A stretch of DNA of 64,000 nucleotides from Paenibacillus paridis (GCF_006345825.1 NZ_VCIX01000091.1:248001-312000), one strand, 5' to 3'. Counted from the stretch's first letter, positions 1-8,022 are shown. Notes: generated by a model not told the origin, from the sequence alone. Numbers and translations are program-made.

Positions 1-590
1 ATCCGATCATGAAGCAGTGGATTCGCCTGGTGGACATTATGTTCGCCAACGGGCAAGACAACGCGCTGACCACGGATTACAATACGCAAGTAGCTGAATT
101 CGCAGCAGGCAAATATGCGATGATTCAGCATGGCAACTGGATTCAAGGCATGATCGACGAAATCGACCCGGCGCTCAATCTGGGAATGATGGCGGTGCCG
201 CTTCTCGACAAGCCAAACGTATTCACTGGCGTACCGAACAACTGGATCGTAAACAGCAAATCTGATCAAGTGGAGGAAGCAAAAGCGTTCCTGAACTGGA
301 TGGTTACCTCGGAAACAGGCAAAAAATACATTGCGACCGACTTCAAGTTCGTACCGGCGTTGTCCTCGATTGAGCCTAACCCCGAGGCAGTCGGCAAAAT
401 CGGCGGCGATTTCGCAACGTTTGCGAATGCTAACCCTGCTCAGGTGAAGGGCTGGAACTGGGATCGCTTCCCGGATGGCATCACTCAGCAATGGGGAGCT
501 GCGATGCAGGAGTACCTCGGCAAACAAATCACCAGCGATCAACTGCTTGAGAAATTTGACAAAGCGGTACAGGATATCGTGAAAAAATAA
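1..590 (+). CDS. Carbohydrate ABC transporter substrate-binding protein, C-terminal part (5' end outside window)
   Basis: This is the C-terminal lobe of a family 1 extracellular sugar-binding lipoprotein. The reading frame is open to the left edge, so the signal peptide and N-lobe lie outside the window. Visible segments are TDYNTQVAEFAAGKYAM, where the protein checks an empty or loaded site, the conserved block EEAKAFLNWMVTSETGKKYI, and a C-terminal helix ending VKK. It is clearly paralogous to the complete binding protein at 58083-59363 (TDYNTQVSLFASGEAAMM, EEAKTFLNWLVTSDIGKEYI). No permease follows; the next gene is unrelated and a terminator intervenes, so any partner permeases must lie upstream. 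The sugar substrate cannot be told from this fragment. Confidence 0.9.
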   Translation, partial: PIMKQWIRLVDIMFANGQDNALTTDYNTQVAEFAAGKYAMIQHGNWIQGMIDEIDPALNLGMMAVPLLDKPNVFTGVPNNWIVNSKSDQVEEAKAFLNWMVTSETGKKYIATDFKFVPALSSIEPNPEAVGKIGGDFATFANANPAQVKGWNWDRFPDGITQQWGAAMQEYLGKQITSDQLLEKFDKAVQDIVKK

Positions 591-599
591 CAAGACGAA

Positions 600-655
600 G
601 CGAGGCTATCCCGAAGTAGTTGCAGACTACGGAGAGACAGCCTCGCTTTTCCTTT
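600..655 (+). terminator. Rho-independent terminator after the binding-protein gene
   Basis: Arms GCGAGGCT (600-607) and AGCCTCGC (639-646) enclose a second stem GTAGT/ACTAC and are followed by TTTTCCTTT. Confidence 0.85.
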
Positions 656-799
656 GGTTATTGCCTTTATAATAAAGGTTCGAGCGGATAGGCAGATCGC
701 ATAAGCCAAATTGGCTATTGAAGTATAATCGAAGAAACCCAGCCATAACTATACAGTTGAGAGACAGAAACTCAGCAGCGTAGATAAGGCGGGGATCGT

Positions 800-1678
800 A
801 TGGTGATGACGAGATGGTTAAGCAAAGGCGCGGCAAAGCTGAGGCGTCTGCTATTACAAGGCTGGCAGGCCATTTATCGTTTATTTATACAATCGAATCG
901 ATACATGGCGACGCATCAAATATTGACGGGCTATGCTCAGCATATCGGAGAGCGGGAGGAGCAGCAGGATGCGTATGGTTTTTCTTCTCTGGTGGATCAA
1001 AGATTGAGCAAGGGTCATGGTCTGCTAGCCGTGCTTGCTGATGGTATGGGCGGTTATGAAATGGGCAAGGAAGCCGGGCAGCTTGCGGTTGAGACGATGC
1101 TGAGCGTTTATGCTCATAAAGCGGAATGGAGCAGCGTGCCAGAGGCGTTGGAGCTGTCCATGCATTTTGCAGGCCAAGCGGTTTATGAGCTGGCGCTTGA
1201 ACATAAGCTGGAGTGGCGTGTGGGTACGACGCTTGTGGCGACTGTGATTCGTGAGGGGCGCCTGCACTGGATATCTGTAGGCGACAGCCGCATATATTTG
1301 TATCGCAGCGGCGTGCTTGCTCCGTTGACGCGGGATCACATCTATGCCAATCGGCTGTATGAGCGGGTACTCGCTGGAAAGCTTACGCTGGAGGAAGCGG
1401 AGTCGCACCCGGACCGATACTTGCTGACCAGCTATTTGGGAATCCCGAGCGTGACTGAAATAGATGCTAGCCAAAGGCCGCTGCAGCTGCACGAAGGCGA
1501 TTGGGTTCTGCTCTGCAGCGACGGCCTCTACGAGGATTTAACGGAAGAGCTGCTGGAGGAAGCGGTTAAACTCTCCCCGCAAAATGCAGCCGATTATATC
1601 CTTCATTATGTTTTAGAGAAGCAGAATCCATACCAGGATAATGCAACGCTATTGATTTTGGCCTATGTCCAAGCATAG
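800..1678 (+). CDS. PP2C-family serine/threonine protein phosphatase
   Basis: A metal-dependent (Mn/Mg) phosphatase that would remove phosphate from Ser/Thr residues. The PP2C motifs appear in order: QQDAYG near residue 55, VLADGMGG near 79 (metal-binding Asp), GTTLVATVI near 143, GDSRIYLYR near 160, LTRDH near 176, CSDGLYEDL near 239, and DNATLLIL near the end. The 292-aa length is somewhat above the roughly 240-250 aa of Stp/PrpC proteins because about 35 basic residues precede the catalytic core. An internal start at 905 (MATHQILTGYAQ) would give a more typical length. No partner PASTA kinase is next to it, so substrates are unknown. It is followed by a small acidic protein gene about 100 bp downstream. 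Confidence 0.9.
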   Translation: MVMTRWLSKGAAKLRRLLLQGWQAIYRLFIQSNRYMATHQILTGYAQHIGEREEQQDAYGFSSLVDQRLSKGHGLLAVLADGMGGYEMGKEAGQLAVETMLSVYAHKAEWSSVPEALELSMHFAGQAVYELALEHKLEWRVGTTLVATVIREGRLHWISVGDSRIYLYRSGVLAPLTRDHIYANRLYERVLAGKLTLEEAESHPDRYLLTSYLGIPSVTEIDASQRPLQLHEGDWVLLCSDGLYEDLTEELLEEAVKLSPQNAADYILHYVLEKQNPYQDNATLLILAYVQA

Positions 1679-1777
1679 CCTGCGGCTTTGTTAAATTTAA
1701 GGCATCTGATAAAAATTTGGTTAGAATGATGGGCCAAGTGGGTATTATAGGGTAGAACAACGGAGGAGGCAATCAAA

Positions 1778-2152
1778 ATGATAAACGAGCATGATCAACA
1801 TAAACAGAAACCAAATAGCTTGGCAACCGAAAAGGATATTGATCCAGCGTTTGGCTTATTTACGGAGGAAGTGCCAGAGGGTGCCGTATCAGAGGCATCG
1901 GAGCTTTTGCTAAAGCAATATCCGAAAGAGAATGGGCATGTGCATGAGCCCCATGTTCCTTATCCATTGGATGCCCGAAACGAAGTGGACACCCCCGAAG
2001 AGATTTCGGAGGAGCTGGCCGCGGTTCCGGATGCGGATCTCATTTCGAAGGACAGTCCCGTTGACCCTGCATCCCCGGGCGAGGAGTTCCATGGCACGGA
2101 TTTGCTGAACGGAGTCGGCCGTCATCCCGAGGAAGAGACGGAAGATCTTTAA
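1778..2152 (+). CDS. Small acidic hypothetical protein
   Basis: A 124-aa protein rich in Glu, Asp and Pro, with no membrane segment, signal peptide or recognisable domain; probably soluble and largely disordered. It looks real because an excellent ribosome site (CGGAGGAGG, about 8 nt before ATG) precedes it and a strong terminator follows. It lies on the same strand about 100 bp after the PP2C phosphatase gene and could be cotranscribed. I do not recognise the family and assign no function. Confidence 0.7.
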   Translation: MINEHDQHKQKPNSLATEKDIDPAFGLFTEEVPEGAVSEASELLLKQYPKENGHVHEPHVPYPLDARNEVDTPEEISEELAAVPDADLISKDSPVDPASPGEEFHGTDLLNGVGRHPEEETEDL

Positions 2153-2171
2153 TTGACTGAATAAACGTAAA

Positions 2172-2197
2172 GGGACGCCGCGGCGTCTCTTTTTTTT
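2172..2197 (+). terminator. Rho-independent terminator
   Basis: Compact hairpin GGACGCC-GC-GGCGTCT followed by eight T residues, just after the acidic protein gene. Confidence 0.85.
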
Positions 2198-2209
2198 GCA
2201 TCATATCAC

Positions 2210-2527
2210 TTAAGGTGATGGAGAAGGCGGAGCATCATGCCCAATTACGATTTTCCATTTACCGTCATCCGTTAATCTCACTTGGAAATCTGAAGTTGTT
2301 GCACCCATAACTTTTGTAACCATTTCGGCAGTAATCCGGTATTCCGCTTTGTTTATTTTTTTTATCTCTATGATCTTTTTCAATTCAACATGATCGGTTT
2401 TAAGCAGCTGGACATATTCGGTCTTTCGAATATCATCATCTGTGAATCGAGCATCAAGTGAATACTTAATGATACTGCTTACATCTTGGTTACTGACCGC
2501 TGTAATAAGGTTTTTAAATGTATACAT
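2210..2527 (-). CDS. Hypothetical protein, possibly 5'-truncated
   Basis: A 105-aa frame whose composition (Lys/Ile/Asp/Glu rich, RITAEMVTKVMG, FQVRLTDDGKWKIV) resembles an NTF2-like or DUF4878-type fold, in which a strand of the form DGKWKI ends the domain. It lacks a convincing ribosome site at its ATG, and an in-frame stop lies nine codons upstream, so it has no room for a signal peptide. It may be the remnant of a longer secreted protein. It is convergent with the gene on its left and divergent from the helicase on its right. No function can be named. Confidence 0.45.
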   Translation of the reverse strand: MYTFKNLITAVSNQDVSSIIKYSLDARFTDDDIRKTEYVQLLKTDHVELKKIIEIKKINKAEYRITAEMVTKVMGATTSDFQVRLTDDGKWKIVIGHDAPPSPSP

Positions 2528-2562
2528 AGAGGTTATGCACAGCCAAGAGATTTACGTTTGCT

Positions 2563-2598
2563 TTGACGCATGTGGTACAATAAAAGGAACAAATGTTC
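2563..2598 (+). promoter_or_regulatory. Promoter -10 with LexA (SOS) box
   Basis: A -10 like TACAAT (2576-2581) is followed within a few bases by GAACAAATGTTC (2587-2598), which matches the Gram-positive LexA/DinR core GAAC-N4-GTTC. A repressor bound here would cover the transcription start. The helicase ATG lies 27 bp further on, so SOS control of that gene is likely. The -35 element is not clear. Confidence 0.65.
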
Positions 2599-2624
2599 TT
2601 TTTGGGAGCGGTAGACGAGACGTT

Positions 2625-4946
2625 ATGCTAATGAATGATACGGTTACGATTTCAGTGAGACACTTGGTCGAATATGTATTTCTTAGCGGCAGCATCGATG
2701 TTCGGCTTAATACGATCGATACGATGCATGAGGGCACGAAGGCACATCAGAGAGTGCAGCGCACGTATAATGAGCAGGATCATAAGGAAGTTTATGTAAA
2801 AGCGGATATCCAGGTGGAGGATCTGCTATTTGTCGTGGATGGCCGCTGTGACGGGCTGCTGGGAACCGAGCCGCTCTTGACCATTGACGAGATTAAATCA
2901 ACTGGCGGCGATCTCGACCGGATTACGGAGGATGGATATCCTGTGCACTGGGCGCAGGCGCTATTCTATGCCTATATGTATGCGAAAGAGCATGAGCTGC
3001 CGGCTATGCGCATTCAGCTTACCTATGTGCAGACGGAAACGGAGGAGGAACGGCGGTTTGTAAGGGAGGCCAGCTATGAGGAGCTGGAACAGTACGTTCA
3101 TGAGGTTGCTGCGCGTTATGCGCCTTATGCCCAGCTGCGCCGAAGCCATGAACTTGCCCGCAACGAGAGCATAAGCGGGCTTGATTTCCCTTTCGATACG
3201 TATCGGGCAGGGCAGCGTAAGCTGGCTGGAGCGGTATATAAATCTATTGATGAGGGCGTGCGCTTGTTCGCCAAAGCGCCTACGGGCATCGGTAAGACGA
3301 TCTCGACGACTTATCCGACGATCAAAGCGATCGGTTTGGGCATGCTGCAGCGCTTTTATTATTTGACGGCGCGAACGACGACGAGAGCAGCGGCCGAGGA
3401 TGCTCTGCTATTCATGCGCGACAAGGGACTCCACCTGCACGCGGTCACCATTACAGCGAAGGATAAGATTTGCTTTCAGGAAGAAGTACGCTGCGAGAGG
3501 GAGCATTGCCCTTATGCGGATGGGTATTATGACCGAATCAATGGCGCGGTCCTTGATATATTGGAGCAGGAAACCATCATGACGAGGCCTGTCATAGAGG
3601 CTTATGCCCACAAGCACAAAGTATGTCCGTTTGAGTTTTCGCTGGATTTGGCTTATGCCGCGGATGCGGTCATCTGTGATTATAATTATATATTTGATCC
3701 TCGCATTTCATTTAAGCGCCAATATGCCGAGATGAAAAAGCGAACGGCTCTGCTCGTGGACGAGGCGCATAATCTGGTCGACCGGGCGCGCGAAATGTTC
3801 TCGGCCGAGCTGACCAAGGCTCCTTTTCTGGCGATGCAGCGTGAGTTGAAGGGAGTCCACGGCGAGGGTTACCGCACGGCGAAGGCGATAAATGATTATT
3901 TCATTGCGCTGCGCAAAAGCAGCGACGGGGCGCCGCATTTGGTCGAACGGCAGCTGCCGGAGCAGCTGGTTGCGCTCGCAGAGAGCTTTGCATCAGCAGC
4001 CGAGCAAGCGCTAGCCGCAGGATTGGGTGCAGGCGGACAGCTGCTTGATCTGTATTTTCATGCGCAAAACTTCATCCGCACGGCCAAGCTGTTCGATGAG
4101 CGTTACGTCGTTTACACGGAGCTATCCAAAAACGATGTCCGGCTTAAGCTGTTTTGCCTAGACCCGTCGCTGCTGCTGCAGCAAATGGGCAAGGGCTACC
4201 GCTCGCATATTTATTTCTCCGCTACGCTCTCGCCGGTCTCTTATTATATGGATATGCTTGGAGCGGGAGAGGAGGATTACACGCTGACGGTCCCTTCGCC
4301 ATTCTCCAAGGATCAACTGGATGTAATCATCAAGCCGCTTTCGACCCGATACCATGACCGAGATGTGTCGAAGCAGCCTATTGCACAATTGATTTTGCAG
4401 CTTATGAAGGAGCGGCCGGGCAATTACTTTGTCTTCTTTCCATCGTATGCTTATATGAATGCGGTTTATGAGACGTATATGGAGCTGAAGGAATGGTCAA
4501 TACCGGCTGGCTCTGCGTCCGACGCGGAGGTGCTGCTGCAAAGGCCCGATATGTCGGAAGAGGAACGAGACAGCTTCCTGAAGACGTTCGCGGGGGACAA
4601 GGAACAATCGCTGATTGGCTTTGCCGTCATGGGGGGCGTGTTCTCGGAGGGTGTGGACTTAGTGGGCGACCGCTTGATCGGTGTCATTGTGGTCGGCGTC
4701 GGGCTGCCTCAGCTTGGGGTGGAGCGGAATATGCTGAAGGATTATTTTAACGGACAGAACAAGAACGGTTATGATTATGCTTACGTCTATCCCGGAATGA
4801 ACAAGGTGCTGCAGGCTGGCGGGCGATTAATCCGGTCAGAGAACGATCGCGGCACGCTTGTGCTTATTGACGACCGGTATTTGCAAGCCCAGTACCAGCG
4901 TTTGCTGCCTGAAGAGTGGAGACCGGATTTACATCGCGGAGTCTGA
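2625..4946 (+). CDS. XPD/DinG-family DNA helicase with N-terminal PD-(D/E)XK nuclease-like domain
   Basis: A superfamily 2 helicase of the Rad3/XPD/DinG type. The N-terminal 200 residues carry a Cas4/RecB-like pattern (VDGRCDGLLG, then IDEIKST, giving D...ExK). Helicase motifs follow: Walker A APTGIGKT, clustered cysteines CFQEEVRCEREHCP and VCPFEF that suit an Fe-S cluster, LLVDEAHNLVDRAR (DEAH), the ACP-like FSATLSPVSYY, and motif VI QAGGRLIRSENDRG. The open frame extends upstream to 2442, but that would overlap the opposite gene and run through the promoter and LexA box. The start at 2625 (or 2631), just after GGGAGCGG, fits better and gives 773 aa. The likely role is unwinding damaged or structured DNA during repair. 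Confidence 0.88.
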   Translation: MLMNDTVTISVRHLVEYVFLSGSIDVRLNTIDTMHEGTKAHQRVQRTYNEQDHKEVYVKADIQVEDLLFVVDGRCDGLLGTEPLLTIDEIKSTGGDLDRITEDGYPVHWAQALFYAYMYAKEHELPAMRIQLTYVQTETEEERRFVREASYEELEQYVHEVAARYAPYAQLRRSHELARNESISGLDFPFDTYRAGQRKLAGAVYKSIDEGVRLFAKAPTGIGKTISTTYPTIKAIGLGMLQRFYYLTARTTTRAAAEDALLFMRDKGLHLHAVTITAKDKICFQEEVRCEREHCPYADGYYDRINGAVLDILEQETIMTRPVIEAYAHKHKVCPFEFSLDLAYAADAVICDYNYIFDPRISFKRQYAEMKKRTALLVDEAHNLVDRAREMFSAELTKAPFLAMQRELKGVHGEGYRTAKAINDYFIALRKSSDGAPHLVERQLPEQLVALAESFASAAEQALAAGLGAGGQLLDLYFHAQNFIRTAKLFDERYVVYTELSKNDVRLKLFCLDPSLLLQQMGKGYRSHIYFSATLSPVSYYMDMLGAGEEDYTLTVPSPFSKDQLDVIIKPLSTRYHDRDVSKQPIAQLILQLMKERPGNYFVFFPSYAYMNAVYETYMELKEWSIPAGSASDAEVLLQRPDMSEEERDSFLKTFAGDKEQSLIGFAVMGGVFSEGVDLVGDRLIGVIVVGVGLPQLGVERNMLKDYFNGQNKNGYDYAYVYPGMNKVLQAGGRLIRSENDRGTLVLIDDRYLQAQYQRLLPEEWRPDLHRGV

Positions 4947-4953
4947 ATCGGCG

Positions 4954-5412
4954 TTAACCGTTTTTTTTGGAAAGCAGCGATATAGCCCCGAATTTTCTCT
5001 CGGCAAAAGCAGCCATGGATAAGGTAAAGAGCAGACCGAGAAGCGATCCGCAAACGGACAGCGGAATGACCCATACCAGCGGAGGCTGCGTGAAAAAAGG
5101 AATGAGCGAAACGGCTAAAATCGGCGGCGCGTTCCATTTAAATTGATGGATCAAGAAGATCACGATTAATAAAGTGAACAGCAGCGATACTACGCCAGTG
5201 CTCCAGAATACGAACAATGAGCCGATTAGGGAGGACAACACGGCGCCAAAAGCGATTTTGCGTATTTCTTTTTTCTCGAACGGCCGTGATATAAAGAGCA
5301 GGCTGAAAGCGCCAAGCGTCGGGAAAAACAGGGATTGCATATACGGGACATGCAGGGAAATCCAATAGATTAAAATGATATACAAACAAATAGCATAAGT
5401 TCGGATGCGCAT
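4954..5412 (-). CDS. Small integral membrane protein, HPP-like
   Basis: A 152-aa protein with four to five hydrophobic segments (about residues 5-45, 55-85, 88-105, 115-135). The first segment pair contains FFPTLGAFSLLF, recalling the P-x-G-A motif of HPP-family membrane proteins. A GGAGAA ribosome site lies before the ATG. It is convergent with the helicase gene, only 7 bp from its stop. Function in this family is poorly defined, so this is a fold-level guess. Confidence 0.65.
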   Translation of the reverse strand: MRIRTYAICLYIILIYWISLHVPYMQSLFFPTLGAFSLLFISRPFEKKEIRKIAFGAVLSSLIGSLFVFWSTGVVSLLFTLLIVIFLIHQFKWNAPPILAVSLIPFFTQPPLVWVIPLSVCGSLLGLLFTLSMAAFAERKFGAISLLSKKNG

Positions 5413-5544
5413 GCGGGCGTTCTCCTTCTCTCTTCATCAAATACCGGTCAATGTTGACTCAGCATGTAATATTCTACGCCTCCTGTTCTTGTACCGTCAA
5501 TCACCTAGATCTGTCATTTCGTAATCGGCTTTCTGCGCGAAATC

Positions 5545-5577
5545 AAAAAAAATGCTCATCCCTGAGAGGATGAGCAT
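5545..5577 (-). terminator. Leftward hairpin terminator next to the Crp-like gene
   Basis: Perfect 10-bp arms ATGCTCATCC (5552-5561) and GGATGAGCAT (5568-5577) with a six-base loop. Read leftward they are followed by seven T residues (AAAAAAA at 5545-5551 on the + strand). It sits directly upstream of the ribosome site of the rightward regulator gene. It could end transcripts arriving from hmp, or form a 5' UTR hairpin of the regulator. Confidence 0.6.
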
Positions 5578-5595
5578 GGGGAAAGGAACGGTTTG

Positions 5596-6102
5596 ATGCT
5601 GCTGCATAAAGGGCAAACGTTGTTTCGACAAGGAGAGAACGGCTCGCTCTATCACTTAAAAAGCGGACTGCTCAAGATCGTTCGCGTCTATGAGGACGGA
5701 AGCCCGTTCCTCGTTAATATTATTGTGCCGGACGAGATCATTCCCCATCATTCGCTAATTACCCCTATGCCGTACCATGGAACGGCGGTCGCCCTCCTTG
5801 CCTGCGAGGTCGAAGCGGTCCCGCCGCAGCAATGGTACGGAGAGCTTGCGCAAAATCCGGAGAAAAACCGAGAGATCGCGCTGCTGCTCCAGGGCAAGCT
5901 GCGGATGATGCAGCAGCGGATTGACCAGCTTACCCAAGTCGCTCCAGCCGATAAGCTTAGCAAGCTGCAGCAATGGTTCGCGGCGTACATCGGACCGGCT
6001 GCAATCACAGACGTGCTCACACAGGATGAGATTGCTCAGCTTATCGGATTAAGGCGGGAGACGGTCAATCGGCTGCTTCGGGCATCAATGAAGCAAAAAT
6101 AA
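5596..6102 (+). CDS. Crp/Fnr-family transcriptional regulator, short form
   Basis: A 168-aa regulator with a cyclic-nucleotide-binding-fold sensor (GQTLFRQGENGSLYHLKSG, then VYEDGSPFLVNIIVPDEII) and a winged HTH (LTQDEIAQLIGLRRETVNRL, a canonical Crp recognition helix). It is about 50 residues shorter than typical Crp/Fnr proteins, missing most of the first helix before the barrel. It has one cysteine and no cysteine cluster, so it is not an Fe-S Fnr; a haem/NO or ligand-sensing type is possible. The ATG at 5596 is preferred over TTG 5593 because AAGGAA lies 7 nt away. It is convergent with hmp, whose promoter carries a perfect TGTGA-N6-TCACA site, the expected target of this family. Confidence 0.85.
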   Translation: MLLHKGQTLFRQGENGSLYHLKSGLLKIVRVYEDGSPFLVNIIVPDEIIPHHSLITPMPYHGTAVALLACEVEAVPPQQWYGELAQNPEKNREIALLLQGKLRMMQQRIDQLTQVAPADKLSKLQQWFAAYIGPAAITDVLTQDEIAQLIGLRRETVNRLLRASMKQK

Positions 6103-6148
6103 ACAATTTCATTTCTGGACTCAAACTCATGCCGCGAGCTTGCCTTAC

Positions 6149-6337
6149 ATAAGTTGAACTAAAGTTTTTTGTGGTGGCCGCTGCATGAGTAGATCATTCT
6201 TACGATCGCGGTTGTAACCAGATTCTTTGATTGGATTAGACATTTAAAGGTAAGAATCCGGCTACAAAGGCGAACACTTCGTTTCTCCAGAACGATCTTC
6301 TCACTTCGCTTAAACTTCGTTTTTTAGTTCAACTTAT
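6149..6337. mobile_element. MITE-like non-autonomous element, 189 bp, 15-bp terminal inverted repeats
   Basis: Perfect 15-bp inverted repeats bound the element: ATAAGTTGAACTAAA (6149-6163) and TTTAGTTCAACTTAT (6323-6337). Two nested inverted repeats lie inside: AGATCATTCT/AGAACGATCT (6191-6200, 6289-6298) and TGTAACCAGATTCTT/AAGAATCCGGCTACA (6213-6227, 6252-6266, 13 of 15 complementary). The whole can fold into one long hairpin. It contains no ORF and I could not see a convincing target duplication. Its right terminus overlaps the last codons of hmp. Confidence 0.7.
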
Positions 6338-7570
6338 ATAGCCCACTGCGGCTGGCTCTAGGCTAGCGGCTGGGCCAAAAAATTCAAAATGAATGTCTGC
6401 TTCGGGTACTCCCAATTGCCGCAGTGACTGGTTGATGGTCGCCATAAAGGGTGTTGGCCCGCAAAAATAAAAAGATCGGTCGGTGTCTGAAAGGACAGAT
6501 CTTAGCCAAGGCAAGTCGATATAGCCCTTCTTATGGAAGCGCTGCTGTTCCTCATCTAGCTGTGTAGGGTTTGCATAGCAGTAATATACAGACAGCTGCG
6601 GATGCTTGCTTGCCAGCGCGTTGACCTCGTTTCTCAAGGCATGAACCTCGCCGTTTTGGGCGGCATGGATAAAGGTGACATGGCGTTCTGGATAGCGCTG
6701 CACGAGCGTGTGAAGCATGCTGAGCATTGGCGTCAGTCCAACTCCCCCGCTCAGGAGCACAACCGCTCGTTGGTCTGTCGTATCGAGTACAAAATCGCCG
6801 GCGGGTGCGGAAAGAGACAAGCTTGTTCCCGCATGGGCACATTGATGAAGGTAGGTGGAAACCGCACCTTCGGGACGATCACCATCGCCTGCCTCATGTT
6901 TAACAGAAATGCGGTAATGGCCTGCATTAGGCGCATCGGATAGGCTATATTGGCGAATCTGGGTATGCTCCGAGCCAGCCTGCTTGATCCTCACGCTTAC
7001 GTATTGCCCGGGGTCAAAGCTAGCCAGGGGACCGCCATCCTCCGGAACCAAATAAAAGGACGTAATCACCTCGCTTTCCTTCACTGTACGCTCGATGCGA
7101 AAGGAGCGAAAGCCTTCCCAACCGCCAAGTTGGGTGCGCGCTTGCTCATACATGTCCTTCTCGATGCCGATAAAGGCATCCGCAATCATCCCATAGGCTT
7201 CTGCCCAAGCATTCAAAATGTCATCGGTAGCGGCATCTCCAAGCACCTCTTTGATGGCCATAAGCAAATAGTTGCCGACAATCGGATAATGCTCTGGCAC
7301 TACGCCAAGGCTGCGATGCTTATGTCCAATTTGCTTCACGACCGGAAGAATTGCGCTCAGGTTGTCGATATGCAGCGCTGCCGCGTATACGGCATTCGCC
7401 AAGGCGGTTTGCTGCCGTCCTTGTTTCTGGTTAGCGTGATTGAAAAGATTCAGCAGTTCCGGGTGATTTGTGAACAGCAACTGGTAGAACCTCTTTGTAA
7501 TCGTCACGCCGTGAACCTCCAAAACAGGCACAGTCGACTTAATAATGGCAATGGTTTTTTCGTTTAGCAT
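6329..7570 (-). CDS. hmp: Flavohemoprotein (nitric oxide dioxygenase)
   Basis: Converts NO and O2 to nitrate using NAD(P)H, protecting the cytoplasm from nitrosative stress. It has an N-terminal globin domain of about 140 residues (proximal-side IGHKHRSLGV, YPIVGNYLL), then a ferredoxin-reductase module with FAD-binding RQYSLSD, NAD-binding GGVGLTPMLSM, and FYFCGPTPFM near the end. The length of 413 aa is normal to slightly long. The ribosome site GGAGGGG lies upstream of the ATG. The last residues, YIS plus the stop codon, are encoded inside the inverted repeat of the 6149-6337 element, so the native C-terminus was replaced or trimmed by that insertion; the catalytic modules are intact. Confidence 0.96.
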   Translation of the reverse strand: MLNEKTIAIIKSTVPVLEVHGVTITKRFYQLLFTNHPELLNLFNHANQKQGRQQTALANAVYAAALHIDNLSAILPVVKQIGHKHRSLGVVPEHYPIVGNYLLMAIKEVLGDAATDDILNAWAEAYGMIADAFIGIEKDMYEQARTQLGGWEGFRSFRIERTVKESEVITSFYLVPEDGGPLASFDPGQYVSVRIKQAGSEHTQIRQYSLSDAPNAGHYRISVKHEAGDGDRPEGAVSTYLHQCAHAGTSLSLSAPAGDFVLDTTDQRAVVLLSGGVGLTPMLSMLHTLVQRYPERHVTFIHAAQNGEVHALRNEVNALASKHPQLSVYYCYANPTQLDEEQQRFHKKGYIDLPWLRSVLSDTDRSFYFCGPTPFMATINQSLRQLGVPEADIHFEFFGPAASLEPAAVGYIS

Positions 7571-7608
7571 GTGAACCCCTCCACCTCTCGTTTGTAACGG
7601 ATAAGGCT

Positions 7609-7652
7609 AGTATAGTGGGAGAAGCGTATGGCTCTTGTGATTATAATCACAA
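7609..7652 (-). promoter_or_regulatory. hmp promoter with perfect Crp/Fnr-type box
   Basis: The 18-bp palindrome TTGTGATTATAATCACAA (7635-7652) contains TGTGA-N6-TCACA. A -10 element TATACT (minus strand, 7614-7609) lies downstream. A start about 7 nt beyond it places the palindrome centre near -41, the standard position for activation by Crp/Fnr proteins at class II promoters. The -35 region is otherwise poor, as expected for an activator-dependent promoter. Confidence 0.8.
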
Positions 7653-7718
7653 TAATTTGCAACAATTTGTGACAGGCGGACCGATTCATAGGCACAAAAA
7701 AGAATGCGTTTTCGGGTC

Positions 7719-7747
7719 TTGACAGTATTTTCAACCAATGGTAAAGT
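7719..7747 (+). promoter_or_regulatory. Sigma-A promoter of the exporter leader
   Basis: TTGACA (7719-7724), 17-bp spacer, TAAAGT (7742-7747). It drives the leader peptide and, past two terminators, the BmrC/BmrD-type genes. Confidence 0.85.
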
Positions 7748-7783
7748 GACTAATATATTTTAACGAGAGGAGGATTACGTTCT

Positions 7784-7879
7784 ATGGGTACAATCAATCA
7801 TGTTAACTTTGTTGTTGCTGCTGTGAACGATCGTTTGAACTTGAATAACGTAATCCATCCGCGCGTCGAATCTCTTTAA
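7784..7879 (+). CDS. 31-aa leader peptide of the multidrug exporter operon
   Basis: A short frame beginning MGTINHVNF and ending HPRVESL, with a strong ribosome site (GAGAGGAGG, 10 nt before ATG) and its own sigma-A promoter. A hairpin terminator begins 22 nt after the stop codon. The 3' half of the frame (7849-7864) can pair with the 5' arm of that terminator, allowing an alternative antiterminator. The downstream genes resemble B. subtilis bmrC/bmrD, which are preceded by the translated attenuator leader bmrB. I infer the same role: the peptide matters as a sensor of ribosome speed rather than as a product. I did not recognise homology to the BmrB peptide itself. Confidence 0.75.
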   Translation: MGTINHVNFVVAAVNDRLNLNNVIHPRVESL

Positions 7880-7901
7880 TGAAGGTATTCCGATCATTAG
7901 A

Positions 7902-7938
7902 GGCGCATGGTTACGTCACCGTAATCATGCGCCTTTTC
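7902..7938 (+). terminator. Leader terminator 1 (attenuator)
   Basis: A 14-bp stem (7902-7915 with 7920-7933, one G-T pair), loop TCAC, then TTTTC. Its 5' arm is complementary to leader codons 23-27, so it can be disrupted by an antiterminator. Confidence 0.85.
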
Positions 7939-7986
7939 TATGCTCGCGAGACACGACTGCAGTCTGGTTGATACTCGCACAGGGAA

Positions 7987-8022
7987 GAAGTGTGTCGTTA
8001 CGGCGGCGCGCTTCTTTTTTTT
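7987..8022 (+). terminator. Leader terminator 2
   Basis: An 11-bp stem GAAGTGTGTCG/CGGCGCGCTTC (7987-7997, 8004-8014) with G-T pairs, loop TTACGG, then eight T residues. Small palindromes CTCGCGAG and GACTGCAGTC lie between the two terminators. Confidence 0.8.
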
